From contig NZ_OZ060923.1 of NCBI RefSeq assembly GCF_964059965.1, positions 620,001 through 684,000 of the forward strand: a DNA stretch of 64,000 bases, written 5' to 3'. The DNA comes from Fukatsuia anoeciicola. GTDB lineage: Bacteria > Pseudomonadota > Gammaproteobacteria > Enterobacterales > Enterobacteriaceae. Of this stretch, positions 52,869 through 63,210 are shown piece after piece; positions within the stretch are counted from its first letter, which is position 1; each line of letters starts with the position of its first letter. Below the pieces are notes generated by a model, which saw only the letters and a list, made by a program, of their open reading frames with translations, did not search any database and was not told the origin of the DNA. The translations under genes and the position numbers were made by a program.

Positions 52869-54386
52869 ATGAATACTAAAATACAAACTCAGGTTGCAGT
52901 ACTTGGAGCAGGCCCTGCAGGATATTCTGCAGCTTTCCGTTGTGCAGATTTAGGTCTTAAAACTGTATTAGTTGAGCGCTATGAGACTTTAGGTGGTGTT
53001 TGTCTTAATGTAGGTTGTATTCCTTCTAAGGCTTTATTACATATTACAAAAGTTATTAACGAGGCTAAAGCAATAAGTAATTGTGGGGTCACATTTGGCG
53101 ATCCTATTATTAATATAAAAAAAGTACAAGATTGGAAAAAAAAAGTAATCTCTCAAATGAATAGTAGTTTAGCAATAATGGCAAAAGGGCGCAAAATCTT
53201 AGTAGTAAATGGAATAGGTAAATTTACTAGTGAACACACGTTAATAATAGAAAATGCAAAAGGGGTAATTACAACTCTTCATTTTGATAATATAATTATT
53301 GCAGCAGGTTCACGTCCGATTCAACTTCCATTTATTCCTTATAATGATCCACGTATATGGAATTCTACTGATGCACTAAAATTAGATATGATTCCTGAAA
53401 AATTACTTATTATGGGTGGTGGGATTATTGGTTTAGAAATAGGTACGGTTTATCATGCATTAGGTTCTAAAGTTGATATAGTTGAGATGCTTGATCAAGT
53501 AATTCCGGCAGTAGACAAGGACGTTATTAAAATATTCAATAAACAGATTAGTAAGCAATTTAATTTAATGTTAGAAACCAAAGTTATTCAAATAGAAGCA
53601 AGAAAAGATGGGCTCTATGTGATGATGGAAGGAAAAAAAGCACCTGATGTATCAATACGTTATGATGCTGTACTTGTTGCAATTGGTCGAGTACCAAACG
53701 GTAAGTTATTAGACGCAGAAAAAGCAAAAATTAACGTCAATAAACTTGGTTTTATTCCTGTTGATAAACAATTACGCACTAATATACCGCATATTTTTGC
53801 TATTGGTGACATTGTAGGTCAACCAATGCTAGCTCATAAAGGAATACATGAGGGACATATTGCGGCTGAAGTTATCTCAGGGAAAAAACATTATTTTGAT
53901 CCTAAGGTAATCCCTTTTATCGCTTATACTGAGCCAGAAGTTGCCTGGATTGGTTTGACAGAAAAAGAACTCATAGCAAAAGATAAATTACAAGCAGAAA
54001 AAGATGGTATTATTTATAATGAAAAAACCAATGTAAAAAAATATGAAACTTCTACTTTTCCATGGACAGCATCAGGACGTGCGATTACTTCTAATTGTGC
54101 CGAAGGTATTACTAAACTAATTCTTGATAAAGAAACACATCGCGTTATTGGAGGCGCTATCGTTGGTGCTAATGGAGGTGAATTATTAGGTGAAATTGGA
54201 TTAGCTATTGAAATGGGTTGTGATGCTGAAGATCTTGCTCTTACTATTCATTCTCATCCAACTTTACATGAATCTATTGGTCTAGCTGCGGAGATCTATG
54301 AAGGTAGCATTACTGACTTACCAAATATAAAAACAAAAAAAAATAATTTTTGTTTTGTTGAATCTACAAATACTGAAAAAAATTAG
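52869..54386 (+). CDS. lpd: Dihydrolipoamide dehydrogenase Lpd
   Basis: Lpd is the FAD-dependent E3 that reoxidises dihydrolipoamide with NAD+. The 505-residue protein (E. coli 474) has the FAD site GAGPAGYSAAF near 13, the redox pair Cys45/Cys50 in GGVCLNVGCIPSK, the NAD site GGGIIGLEIGTVYHALGS near 185, and the catalytic HSHPTLHE near the end. Two differences stand out: a lysine-rich insertion of about 17 residues around 367-388, and about 15 extra residues after the usual end ITDLPN. It ends the aceE-aceF-lpd operon. The stop is TAG. Confidence 0.96.
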   Translation: MNTKIQTQVAVLGAGPAGYSAAFRCADLGLKTVLVERYETLGGVCLNVGCIPSKALLHITKVINEAKAISNCGVTFGDPIINIKKVQDWKKKVISQMNSSLAIMAKGRKILVVNGIGKFTSEHTLIIENAKGVITTLHFDNIIIAAGSRPIQLPFIPYNDPRIWNSTDALKLDMIPEKLLIMGGGIIGLEIGTVYHALGSKVDIVEMLDQVIPAVDKDVIKIFNKQISKQFNLMLETKVIQIEARKDGLYVMMEGKKAPDVSIRYDAVLVAIGRVPNGKLLDAEKAKINVNKLGFIPVDKQLRTNIPHIFAIGDIVGQPMLAHKGIHEGHIAAEVISGKKHYFDPKVIPFIAYTEPEVAWIGLTEKELIAKDKLQAEKDGIIYNEKTNVKKYETSTFPWTASGRAITSNCAEGITKLILDKETHRVIGGAIVGANGGELLGEIGLAIEMGCDAEDLALTIHSHPTLHESIGLAAEIYEGSITDLPNIKTKKNNFCFVESTNTEKN

Positions 54387-54390
54387 TATA

Positions 54391-54421
54391 GAAAACAGCA
54401 GATGCCTGCTGTTTTCCTTTA
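54391..54421 (+). terminator. Terminator of aceEF-lpd
   Basis: GAAAACAGCAG, ATGC, CTGCTGTTTTC, then CTTTATTATT. An 11-bp perfect stem starts four bases after the lpd stop and is followed by a T-rich tail, a classical intrinsic terminator. Confidence 0.85.
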
Positions 54422-55583
54422 TTATTCAAAGTACTTCATAAGAAATATATAAATATACTATTTGATAAATTTAATAAGAATATTTTTTAATATAAGTCTC
54501 AAATTATATAATTATTAATATGTTATTGTTAATAACAATATATAGTATTATATAAACTAGTTTACCTATACTAATTTCTAGATCTATTTTACTAATATTT
54601 TCTATATAAATCTTAATATAACTAAACTTAAAATTTATTAAGTTATGCTGAAAGCTTATTTAGTAATTCTTGTATATAAATATAAAAGAATACTATTATA
54701 TTTGAATATAATAGTACATACATTATAGTATTCTTGTTTTTAAATAGATTTTTATCAATTACCTAATTTTAGTGTCTTTACTGCTATTTAACTATCTTAT
54801 AATATTGAAAATATAATAAATATTATTCATGCAGTAAGTTATGTAAGATATATAATATTAAGCATATATTTATTTAAAAAAATAAAGATGCCACTTTTTA
54901 TTAAAAATAAAGATAAAAATTTATGATTATTATATTCTAAGAAAAATTAAATATATTAGATGATATGGAATTATTTTTTATAATCTTTTAAATAGAGGTT
55001 ATTTTTAAAACGTTTATAGTTTTTATTATACTACAAACACGCTCTATATTTTGCTATTTAAGTTTAAAAATAGATCTATGTTAAGATTTAGAATCATAAA
55101 TACATTCTAGCCATATTTAGTTAAAATAGTAATATTTTACTTTGCTATTTTATAGATTTATTATTTAGTAAAGAAATTAATTTCTAAAAATTATTTATTA
55201 TACCATGATATAATAAATAATTAGTAATATTAATGTATTAAGATATAAAATATAAACTAAATAAAAATATTATAATATTCATCTTTTATTTAAATTAATT
55301 AACATAGCCATTAATTTAAATAAAAGATTACATCTACTTAAATATTTGTTATTGAAAGAAAAATTTATAGAAAAAAGTAGTAATTATCTATTGTTATGAT
55401 TAATAATAAACCCCTTACTAAGGTTGTATTGTAGATACTCACAAGAATCATAAATTTAAATAGACTCTAAGGAGAGTAAAAGTAAGATGAACGTTTATTC
55501 TTTAATTTATTAAAATTAATAATAGCACTTATCGTAAATATTACATAAGTTATGTTAATTTTGTCTCAATGAGGTTAATTATA
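54422..55583. other. Unassigned 1.2-kb gene desert
   Basis: No gene or confident fossil. It holds interleaved inverted repeats at 54687-54740 (TACTATTATA arms with a 6-nt loop, and an outer AAGAATACTA pair) and a 19-bp hairpin at 55281-55328. In E. coli rimK precedes ybjN, but I could not read RimK here. Confidence 0.5.
55281..55328. repeat. 19-bp perfect inverted repeat, 10-nt loop
   Basis: ATCTTTTATTTAAATTAAT (55281-55299) and its exact reverse complement (55310-55328) flank TAACATAGCC. It lies in the desert upstream of ybjN, with no intact gene end next to it. Confidence 0.92.
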
Positions 55584-56129
55584 ATGGTCTCACTTAATGC
55601 TTTAGATTTTAAGATTCCAGATTTGGCTTTGTTACGTTGTTGGCTAAGTCAACTAGAATGTCCATTTTTTGAGTGTGACTCTTGTCAGGCATTCCACTTA
55701 CGTCATATGCAAAAACATAATTGCGTATCTGATGTCAGAATTGATCTTAAAGATAACATTATCTTATTTTCAGTATTAGTAGAAATTAGGCCAATAGCAT
55801 TAATTTCATTAAATAATAATTTAAGTCATATTAATACTCTCTCTTTGACAGCAAAAGCATTTATTAATATTGAAGAAGATGATAATTTAGCACAGCTAGT
55901 CATATGTCAATCTATCAGTATAGCAACTGGCATCATAAAGCAGCAATTTAACTATTTTATACAGCAATCTACAGAACAAATTTTAATGATTATTTCTACA
56001 ATAGTAGAAAATGATATGCTATTTCTTAATAACTATTATGAATATAAGGATGACGAAGAAGAGGATAAGGAAGAGAATGAAGCAAAAAATTCACTATTAG
56101 TATCGAAATTACGTCCAATTATCCATTAA
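55584..56129 (+). CDS. ybjN: YbjN-family protein
   Basis: YbjN has a secretion-chaperone-like fold and has been linked to stress and motility control in E. coli; its biochemical role is unclear. The 181-residue protein has the family block LECPFFECDSCQAFHLRHMQ near residue 24 and KAFINIEEDDNLAQLVICQS near 90. It is longer than E. coli YbjN (158), with an acidic tail rich in Asp/Glu (DDEEEDKEENE). I chose ATG 55584, which has GAGG nine bases upstream, over ATG 55569. Its place before potF is as in E. coli. Confidence 0.88.
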   Translation: MVSLNALDFKIPDLALLRCWLSQLECPFFECDSCQAFHLRHMQKHNCVSDVRIDLKDNIILFSVLVEIRPIALISLNNNLSHINTLSLTAKAFINIEEDDNLAQLVICQSISIATGIIKQQFNYFIQQSTEQILMIISTIVENDMLFLNNYYEYKDDEEEDKEENEAKNSLLVSKLRPIIH

Positions 56130-56365
56130 TTTTAGAAAAACGAAAAACATCGTCACTTCTTTTGTGTAATTAAAATACTCATTTTTAATGAAGTATCAAC
56201 AAGTTTAAAAATAAATTCCTAAAAACTTATTCTAAATCTTCCTAAACAATACTCAGACAAGGGAAAAATAAGTATTTTAAGTACGTTTTAATAAAAATAC
56301 TTGATTAAAATATAACTAATATAAAAGATTTAAAATAGGTTTTAATAGGTTTTTAAGGAGTATAG

Positions 56366-57469
56366 ATGTTCAATATAAAGTGGTTATCTACTATAACTAC
56401 GGTTCTATTAATAACTACATTTGTTTCTATTTCTGCTAAGGAGAAAAAATTATATATTTATAACTGGTCTGATTACATTGCACCTAATACACTAACTAAT
56501 TTTCAAAAAGAAACTGGTATTAAAGTAGTTTATGATGTATTTGATTCTAACGAAGTACTAGATGGCAAGCTTATGGCAGGAAATACTGGTTTTGATTTAG
56601 TAGTTCCTTCAGATAGTTTTCTTGAACGTCAATTGATAGCTAAGGTTTTTCAGCCTTTAGATAAAAATAAATTACCTAATTATAAAAATCTTGATCCACA
56701 ATTATTAAAATTAGTAGCTAACTACGATACAGATAATCAGTTTTCTATTCCCTATATGTGGATGACTACAGGGATTGGTTATAATATTGACAAAGTTAAA
56801 AAAGTACTAGGTAATAATGCACCAGTTGATAGTTGGGATTTAGTTTTAAAACCAGAAAATTTAGCAAAACTACAAAGTTGTGGAGTTTCTTTTCTTGATG
56901 CACCAAGTGAAGTTTTTGCTACTATATTACATTATTTAGGCAAAGACGCAAACAGTTCATTAGCTTCAGATTATACTGGTACAGCAACTGAGCTATTATT
57001 AAAATTACGACCTAATATCCGTTATTTTCATTCTTCTCAATATATTAATGATCTAGCAAACGGAGATATTTGCGTAACCATTGGCTGGAGTGGAGATGTG
57101 ATCCAAGCAGCTAACCGAGCAAAAGAAGCAAAAAATAGTATTAATTTAGCTTATAGCATTCCTAAAGAAGGCGCATTAGTTACTTTTGATCTATTTGCTA
57201 TCCCTACAAAAGCAAAAAATTTACAGGAAACTTATCAGTTTTTAAATTATTTAATGCGTCCAGATGTTATTGCTAATGTTAGTAACCATATATACTACGC
57301 CAATGCTAGCCAAGCAGCTATACCCTTAATGAGTGAAGTGGTGCGAAATAACCCTGAGATTTATCCTTCAGCAAATATTCGCGCTAAAATGTTTATTCTC
57401 AAATTACACCCACCAAAATTAGATAGAGTAATTACACGTGCTTGGACTAAAATTAAAAGCGGCAAATAG
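56366..57469 (+). CDS. potF: Putrescine-binding periplasmic protein PotF
   Basis: PotF captures putrescine in the periplasm for the PotGHI transporter. The 367-residue precursor (E. coli 370) has a signal peptide ending at SISA, the start KLYIYNWSDYIAPNTL of the mature domain, and polyamine-site residues in YNWSDY, PYMWMTTGIGYN near 127, and SWDLV near 155. The AAGGAG leader seven bases before ATG is a strong ribosome site. The stop is TAG. Confidence 0.95.
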   Translation: MFNIKWLSTITTVLLITTFVSISAKEKKLYIYNWSDYIAPNTLTNFQKETGIKVVYDVFDSNEVLDGKLMAGNTGFDLVVPSDSFLERQLIAKVFQPLDKNKLPNYKNLDPQLLKLVANYDTDNQFSIPYMWMTTGIGYNIDKVKKVLGNNAPVDSWDLVLKPENLAKLQSCGVSFLDAPSEVFATILHYLGKDANSSLASDYTGTATELLLKLRPNIRYFHSSQYINDLANGDICVTIGWSGDVIQAANRAKEAKNSINLAYSIPKEGALVTFDLFAIPTKAKNLQETYQFLNYLMRPDVIANVSNHIYYANASQAAIPLMSEVVRNNPEIYPSANIRAKMFILKLHPPKLDRVITRAWTKIKSGK

Positions 57470-57490
57470 AACGACTGGAGAGTTTACTGA

Positions 57491-58624
57491 GTGAACGAAA
57501 TTACTAGCCACCTATCACTAAAATCCCAAAAAATTTTCACTCCTTTATTGGAGATACACAATTTAACTAAATTTTTTGATGGTAACGTCGTAGTTGATGA
57601 TATTAATTTAACTATCTACAAAGGTGAAATTTTTGCGTTACTAGGCGCATCTGGTTGCGGAAAATCAACTTTATTACGTATATTAGCTGGCTTTGAACAA
57701 CCAACTCAAGGACAAGTAGTACTTGATGGGCAAGATTTATCCTGTATGCCACCTTATCAGCGTCCCATAAATATGATGTTTCAATCTTACGCATTATTTC
57801 CTCATATGACAGTAGAGCAAAATATTGCTTTTGGATTAAAGCAAGATAAATTTACAACACAAGAAATCAAAAATCGTGTTGCTGAAATGCTAACACTAGT
57901 ACATATGAAAGAATTTGCTAAACGTAAACCATATCAACTCTCTGGTGGCCAACAACAACGTGTAGCTTTGGCACGTAGTTTAGCTAAGCGGCCTAAATTG
58001 CTTCTACTAGATGAACCTATGGGTGCATTGGATAAAAAACTACGTGATCGCATGCAATTAGAAGTAGTTAATATTTTAGAAGGTATTGGTGTTACTTGTG
58101 TTATGGTAACACATGATCAGGAAGAAGCAATGACAATGGCTGGACGTATAGCTATTATGAACCGCGGAAAATTTGTACAAATTGGTGAACCGGAAGAAAT
58201 CTATGAGCATCCAAACAGTAGATTTAGTGCTGAATTTATTGGCTCAATAAATGTTTTTGAAGGTTTATTAATTGATAGAAAAGATGATGCATTACGGATA
58301 CATAGTCCTAGTTTACGTTATTTGCTAAAAGTTCCCTCTAATGCTTCAGTAATTGATGGTGTTCCGGTATTAATTGCACTACGACCAGAAAAAATTATGC
58401 TTTGTAAAAATAAACCACAAGATGCATGTAATTTTGCAATAGGAGAAGTAGTAGATATTGCCTATCTAGGGGATTTATCTATATATCATGTAAAACTATA
58501 TAGTAATCAGATGATTAGTGCTCAATTACAAAATAGTCATCGTTACCATAAAGGTATGCCAACTTGGGGTGACATAGTACATTTATGTTGGGATGCTGAT
58601 AGTTGTGTAGTTTTAGGGAGTTGA
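57491..58624 (+). CDS. potG: Putrescine transporter ATP-binding protein PotG
   Basis: PotG is the ATPase subunit. The 377-residue protein equals E. coli PotG. It has Walker A GASGCGKST near 51, signature LSGGQQQR near 153, Walker B LLLLDEP near 173, the switch His in VTHDQEEAMT near 205, and a C-terminal TOBE regulatory domain. The start is GTG behind GGAG. potH begins one base after its TGA stop, indicating translational coupling. Confidence 0.96.
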   Translation: MNEITSHLSLKSQKIFTPLLEIHNLTKFFDGNVVVDDINLTIYKGEIFALLGASGCGKSTLLRILAGFEQPTQGQVVLDGQDLSCMPPYQRPINMMFQSYALFPHMTVEQNIAFGLKQDKFTTQEIKNRVAEMLTLVHMKEFAKRKPYQLSGGQQQRVALARSLAKRPKLLLLDEPMGALDKKLRDRMQLEVVNILEGIGVTCVMVTHDQEEAMTMAGRIAIMNRGKFVQIGEPEEIYEHPNSRFSAEFIGSINVFEGLLIDRKDDALRIHSPSLRYLLKVPSNASVIDGVPVLIALRPEKIMLCKNKPQDACNFAIGEVVDIAYLGDLSIYHVKLYSNQMISAQLQNSHRYHKGMPTWGDIVHLCWDADSCVVLGS

Positions 58625-58625
58625 T

Positions 58626-59594
58626 ATGATAATATTAGATTTTATACGTACCTTAATAAAATTTATAGCCCCCATTAACCTATTAGTCAAAACATTATTG
58701 CAACATATTCAGCTAATTCATGGTCGTAAATTAATAATAGCATTACCATATCTCTGGCTATTTTTATTGTTCATGCTACCATTTTTAATCGTATTTAAAA
58801 TAAGTTTATCTGAAGTAATGCGTACTATTCCACCATACTCAAATCTTATCACTTGGTTAGATAATAAATTAAGTATTACGCTAAATCTAGGTAATTACTT
58901 ACAGTTATTTAATGATCGACTTTACATAGATGCTTATCTACAATCATTACAAGTTGCATTTATCTCTACGCTATGTTGTTTGTTTATTTGTTATCCATTA
59001 GCGTGGGCGATTGTTCAAAGTAAATCTTCTACACGTAATATTTTTCTTTTACTTATTATATTACCATCTTGGACGTCATTTTTAATTCGAGTTTATGCTT
59101 GGATGGGGTTATTAAAAAATAATGGCATCCTAAATAATTTATTGATATGGTTAGGTATTATTGATCAGCCCTTAGTAATTCTACATACTAATATCGCGGT
59201 ATATATTGGAATTGTTTATTCCTACTTACCTTTTATGGTACTACCTATTTATACTGCATTAATACAGTTAGATTATTCATTAGTAGAAGCAGCATTAGAT
59301 CTTGGTGCTAAACCACTTAAAACGTTCATTAATATTATTATCCCACTAACTAAAAGCGGCATTATTGCTGGTTCAATGCTAGTCTTTATCCCAACAGTAG
59401 GAGAATTTATTATTCCTGAATTACTTGGAGGATCAGATAGTATTATGATTGGTAGAATTCTGTGGCAAGAATTTTTTAATAATCATGACTGGCCAGTTGC
59501 CTCAGCAATAGCAATAGTTATGTTAGCTGTGCTGATTATACCAATACTCTGGTTTCATAAGTATCAAAATAAGAAACTTCTTGCAAAACTATAA
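58626..59594 (+). CDS. potH: Putrescine transporter permease PotH
   Basis: PotH is an inner-membrane permease of the ABC putrescine importer. The 322-residue protein has six membrane segments, the family block LPSWTSFLIRVYAWMGLLKNNG near 145, and the coupling EAALDLGAKPLKTFINIIIPL loop near 218 that docks on PotG. Length is close to E. coli PotH (317), with a slightly different N-terminal tail. Confidence 0.95.
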   Translation: MIILDFIRTLIKFIAPINLLVKTLLQHIQLIHGRKLIIALPYLWLFLLFMLPFLIVFKISLSEVMRTIPPYSNLITWLDNKLSITLNLGNYLQLFNDRLYIDAYLQSLQVAFISTLCCLFICYPLAWAIVQSKSSTRNIFLLLIILPSWTSFLIRVYAWMGLLKNNGILNNLLIWLGIIDQPLVILHTNIAVYIGIVYSYLPFMVLPIYTALIQLDYSLVEAALDLGAKPLKTFINIIIPLTKSGIIAGSMLVFIPTVGEFIIPELLGGSDSIMIGRILWQEFFNNHDWPVASAIAIVMLAVLIIPILWFHKYQNKKLLAKL

Positions 59595-59731
59595 CATCAA
59601 TATTAAGTTAAGATACCTCTAAAACATAATAAATTGATGGATGCATACGTACATAAAGATTATGCGTAATACGTAATATTAAATATGCCTAACAGTAGAT
59701 CTAAAAAATCTAAAATAATAGGAGCAAGGAT

Positions 59732-60571
59732 GTGAAAAATCTAATATATTCAATATGGCGTTTCCTGATATTATTAATAGGCTATACTTTCCTTTATGCT
59801 CCGATATTAATACTAGTTATTTATTCATTTAATAGCTCTAAATTAGTAACAGTTTGGGCGGGCTGGTCGGTTCATTGGTATAGTATACTATTTAATGACT
59901 CCATGATGATTTCAGCTATAGGACTTAGCTTAATAATAGCTGCAGCATCAGCAATGATGGCGGTAGTACTTGGTACTTTAGCTGCTGTTGTAATGATTAG
60001 GTTTAAATATTTTTGCGGCTCAACTAGTTTTGCTTTTATGTTAACGGCGCCTTTAGTTATGCCAGATATAATTACTGGTCTATCATTACTATTACTATTT
60101 GTTGCTATGGGATACGCTATTGGTTGGCCATTAGAGCGTGGTATAGTTACTATATGGTTAGCACATGTTACTTTCTGTAGCGCCTATGTTACTGTGGTTA
60201 TTAGCTCAAGATTACGTGAATTAGACCGTTCAATTGAAGAAGCAGCAATGGATCTTGGTGCAACACCGCTAAAAGTATTTTTTGTGATTACTGTACCCAT
60301 GATTATCCCAGCATTAGTATCTAGCTTATTACTTGCATTTACACTTTCTCTAGATGATTTAGTAATCTCTAGTTTTGTTGCTGGTCCTGGTTCAACTACT
60401 TTGCCTATGTTGGTATTTTCTAATGTACGGATGGGTATTAATCCAGAAATTAATGCATTAGCAACATTGATTCTATTAGTAGTGGGTATTATTAGTTTAA
60501 TTATATGGTGGTTTATGTCACGAGCAGAAAAACAACGATTACGCAACCTACGTAGAGTTATACAGGTGTAA
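59732..60571 (+). CDS. potI: Putrescine transporter permease PotI
   Basis: PotI is the second permease. The 279-residue protein (E. coli 281) has six membrane segments, the motif YSFNSSKLVTVWAGWS near 33, and the coupling loop EEAAMDLGATPLKVFFVITVPM near 170. The GTG start is supported by AGGAG seven bases upstream. In E. coli potH and potI abut; here 137 bases separate them. Confidence 0.95.
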   Translation: MKNLIYSIWRFLILLIGYTFLYAPILILVIYSFNSSKLVTVWAGWSVHWYSILFNDSMMISAIGLSLIIAAASAMMAVVLGTLAAVVMIRFKYFCGSTSFAFMLTAPLVMPDIITGLSLLLLFVAMGYAIGWPLERGIVTIWLAHVTFCSAYVTVVISSRLRELDRSIEEAAMDLGATPLKVFFVITVPMIIPALVSSLLLAFTLSLDDLVISSFVAGPGSTTLPMLVFSNVRMGINPEINALATLILLVVGIISLIIWWFMSRAEKQRLRNLRRVIQV

Positions 60572-62479
60572 TATTATACCTATTTTGCTTGCTAATATCT
60601 TAATGTCTTATATTTAATAATATTAATTCTAATACTTAGTAAAAATATATATAACATTAAAATTACTAAAAATTCTTTTAAGACTAATACCCTTAGTCCT
60701 ACATAAGTATTGCTAATAATCTTCTAACAAGGGGATCTTTGTATAATATGAAGAAATAAATAAAAATGCTAAAAGAAAAAAAATTTATTATTTAATTAGT
60801 ATTAGATATAGTTTATATTAAAAATAATAAATATATTTAACACTAGATAAGTATAAATAAACAATAATAATTAAAATTAAGATTATGTTTAAATAGTTAT
60901 TTATTAATAATACTCAAATACTTACGATAGTATCATAGTTATTTTTTTGTTAATTAAAAATATAGGATAAGTAATAATTACATATTAAAAAGTAATATAC
61001 AGTATCAGCGTATACTTATTAACACTACTAAATACTGTTTAAACTGATAAAACATAAAGAGTTTTATTTAGAAAAAGACATACTTTAAGAACTAAGTAGT
61101 CATTAATAAAAAAGTAAAGCAATTATCTATATAATTTTTTATTAATAAAACACAATCTAATTTTAAATTACTTAAAGGTTTTATGTATAAATAAATCTTA
61201 TAATTAAAATAATAACAGATATAGATTACTTAAGACTAGTAAAATTCATTTAAATTTAATACTACTTAAAAAATAAAGAAAATTTTTTAGTATTAAAAGA
61301 TAACTTAATTACAAGTTATGTTAGATCATTACTAAAATAGGTAATAATGGTTTAAATTAAGATATAATCCAATAACTACAATCATTTATAGCATGAAAAT
61401 TAGATACAAGAATTTTTAAAGAGGTTTAATTAATAAAAAGATTAAAAAATAATTGTTACTAAAGTTAGTATATTACTACTAACAATGTCTTTTAATTAAA
61501 AATAAAAATGATAAATTTTATATTTATCATAGATAGCTTAAGTATTTAGATTATTTGTTATATAAGTAGTATTAATACTATTAAGTAATATTTTTAAGTT
61601 TTATTAGCTGAGTTACAAAATAACGTAGATTTTTATACCTATAACACTAGAATTCGTTGTTATTATTAGTCCATTTTTTATAAATTAAATAATGCTAATC
61701 ATTAAAATATTTATACTAAAATAAAATGCTAGATATTCTATATTGTTAGAGATTTTAATATTTAATTAAATAGTTTTATGGATATATTATATGTCATTAA
61801 TAAGAGAAAATTATATGTAGTCTCTTGATAATTTTATTTATTACTATATTAATTATATTACTCTTTTATTGCTATAGGTATTTTTAGTAAGAAATACTAT
61901 TAAAAAATAATAGCAAAAAACATAACTATTACTACTTTGAATAGAGAGATATTCAAATAGAGAGCTTACTATTAATAAAAAAATATTATAAAACTTAAAA
62001 AGTTATAAGAAACTACAATTATTACAGATAAAATATATTAAAGAGTTAACCAATACTAAAAATTATATTAATCATAAAAGCATAATAGTTATAGTAATAA
62101 TCTATATTGCTAGGTTACAAAGTGATATTAATAATTTATATATTTAAAATATCCATAAATATTAACTATTATCTAATAGAATTTTAGTATACTACTAATC
62201 ATCATTTTTAGGTTAATTTAAAAAATTAAGATAAGCAAAAGAATTTTATGAGCAGAATTTTTTCTAATCTATTAAAATTATAACTTAATGAGATACTTAC
62301 TCGTTTTATTCATCTAACATTAAAAAAATCTTAGTAAACTATATAATCTACATTATTAGACTTTATTTAATAATATGTTATATATTAAATTAATAATATC
62401 TTTTGTCTAGGTTTTCGTTTTTATAGTATTATAAAAAACTAATAAAGACTATTTAAGATATTTAATTCTTAAGTTATTA
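60572..62479. other. Unassigned 1.9-kb gene desert
   Basis: No gene or fossil could be read. It holds copy 2 of the dispersed repeat. No clear terminator was found after potI. In E. coli ybjO and rlmC follow potI, but I could not recognise either here. Confidence 0.5.
61164..61258 (+). repeat. Dispersed repeat, copy 2
   Basis: This is the partner of 41402-41498. The core 61195-61242 is 42/48 identical to copy 1. In the corresponding frame it reads KSYN*NNNRYRLLKTSKI, so both copies share RYRLLK and the frame, though both carry the same TAA after SYN. Confidence 0.75.
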
Positions 62480-63122
62480 ATTAAAATCTTTTATATAATA
62501 TTAAGAACTTATATCTACTTAATAAGTAGACAAACATACGAGAAGTGCTTAATATTTTAGTGATTAGCTCCTCGGGGCAAAAATAGCATTAGTAAATTTG
62601 GTATTGAATTAATTTAGTATTAGCATTAGTAAAATAGATGCTAAAGTAATATTTTAGATGTAAATATTTATGGTTTATTAACATAATATATCAAGTTATA
62701 GACAAATAATTAACCTCATCTAATAATAAATATATGTAACTAGTTATAACATATAAGTTAATAACTAATTTTATTAGTTACTTAGTAGATAATAAAAATA
62801 TTATATTTTAGCGTAGTTTAATAGCAAGTAAGCATTAATGTAGATATTAAAAATAACTTAAAACTAATATATCTATATTGGGTTTATTCAGAATATAAGC
62901 GTGTATATTTATAGTACCACAATTGTTCAGAAGTAATTTTAGTAGTGGTAGGATAAAATTAATGAAACAATATAACTGTAAATTACTAAATTAAATATCT
63001 CTATGTATTGCTTTATGTAAAAATTTAAATTTTAGTAAACTGACAGTAATTGACTATCTAAGTAGTAATATAGTTATATTTATTATTAATTACTTTTTGA
63101 ATGGTAGTAAAAACTATTAGTA
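62480..63122 (+). pseudogene. udk: Decayed udk (uridine kinase)
   Basis: udk precedes dcd in E. coli. A GC-rich islet at 62566-62590 reads ISSS-(one extra base)-GKN, matching the P-loop IAGASASGKS. 62951-62980 resembles RIK...NERGR. 62993-63011 resembles KTVRPMF. 63012-63050 aligns with FIEPSKQYADII, with Phe, Lys and Asp kept. Counting from that Asp (63042-63044) predicts an end at about 63122, 88 bases before dcd; the E. coli gap is about 91. Frame changes and stops exclude function. The start is predicted from length. Confidence 0.6.
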
Positions 63123-63210
63123 TTATAATGATGCAATACTAAAACATATTACTTTTATGGCTTTATAATTATCTCTTTATTACTATAATTAAATTAAATA
63201 AGAATTTATA

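Noticed and set aside
55000..55450. Decayed rimK upstream of ybjN
   Set aside because: Expected from E. coli order, but the only resemblance was a short VIERK, which is not enough.
60600..62400. Decayed rlmC or ybjO after potI
   Set aside because: I could not find the cysteine-rich start or other RlmC motifs in any frame.
62566..62590. GC-rich patch as a tRNA or small RNA gene
   Set aside because: It is too short and has no T-arm or CCA-type end. The udk P-loop reading explains it.
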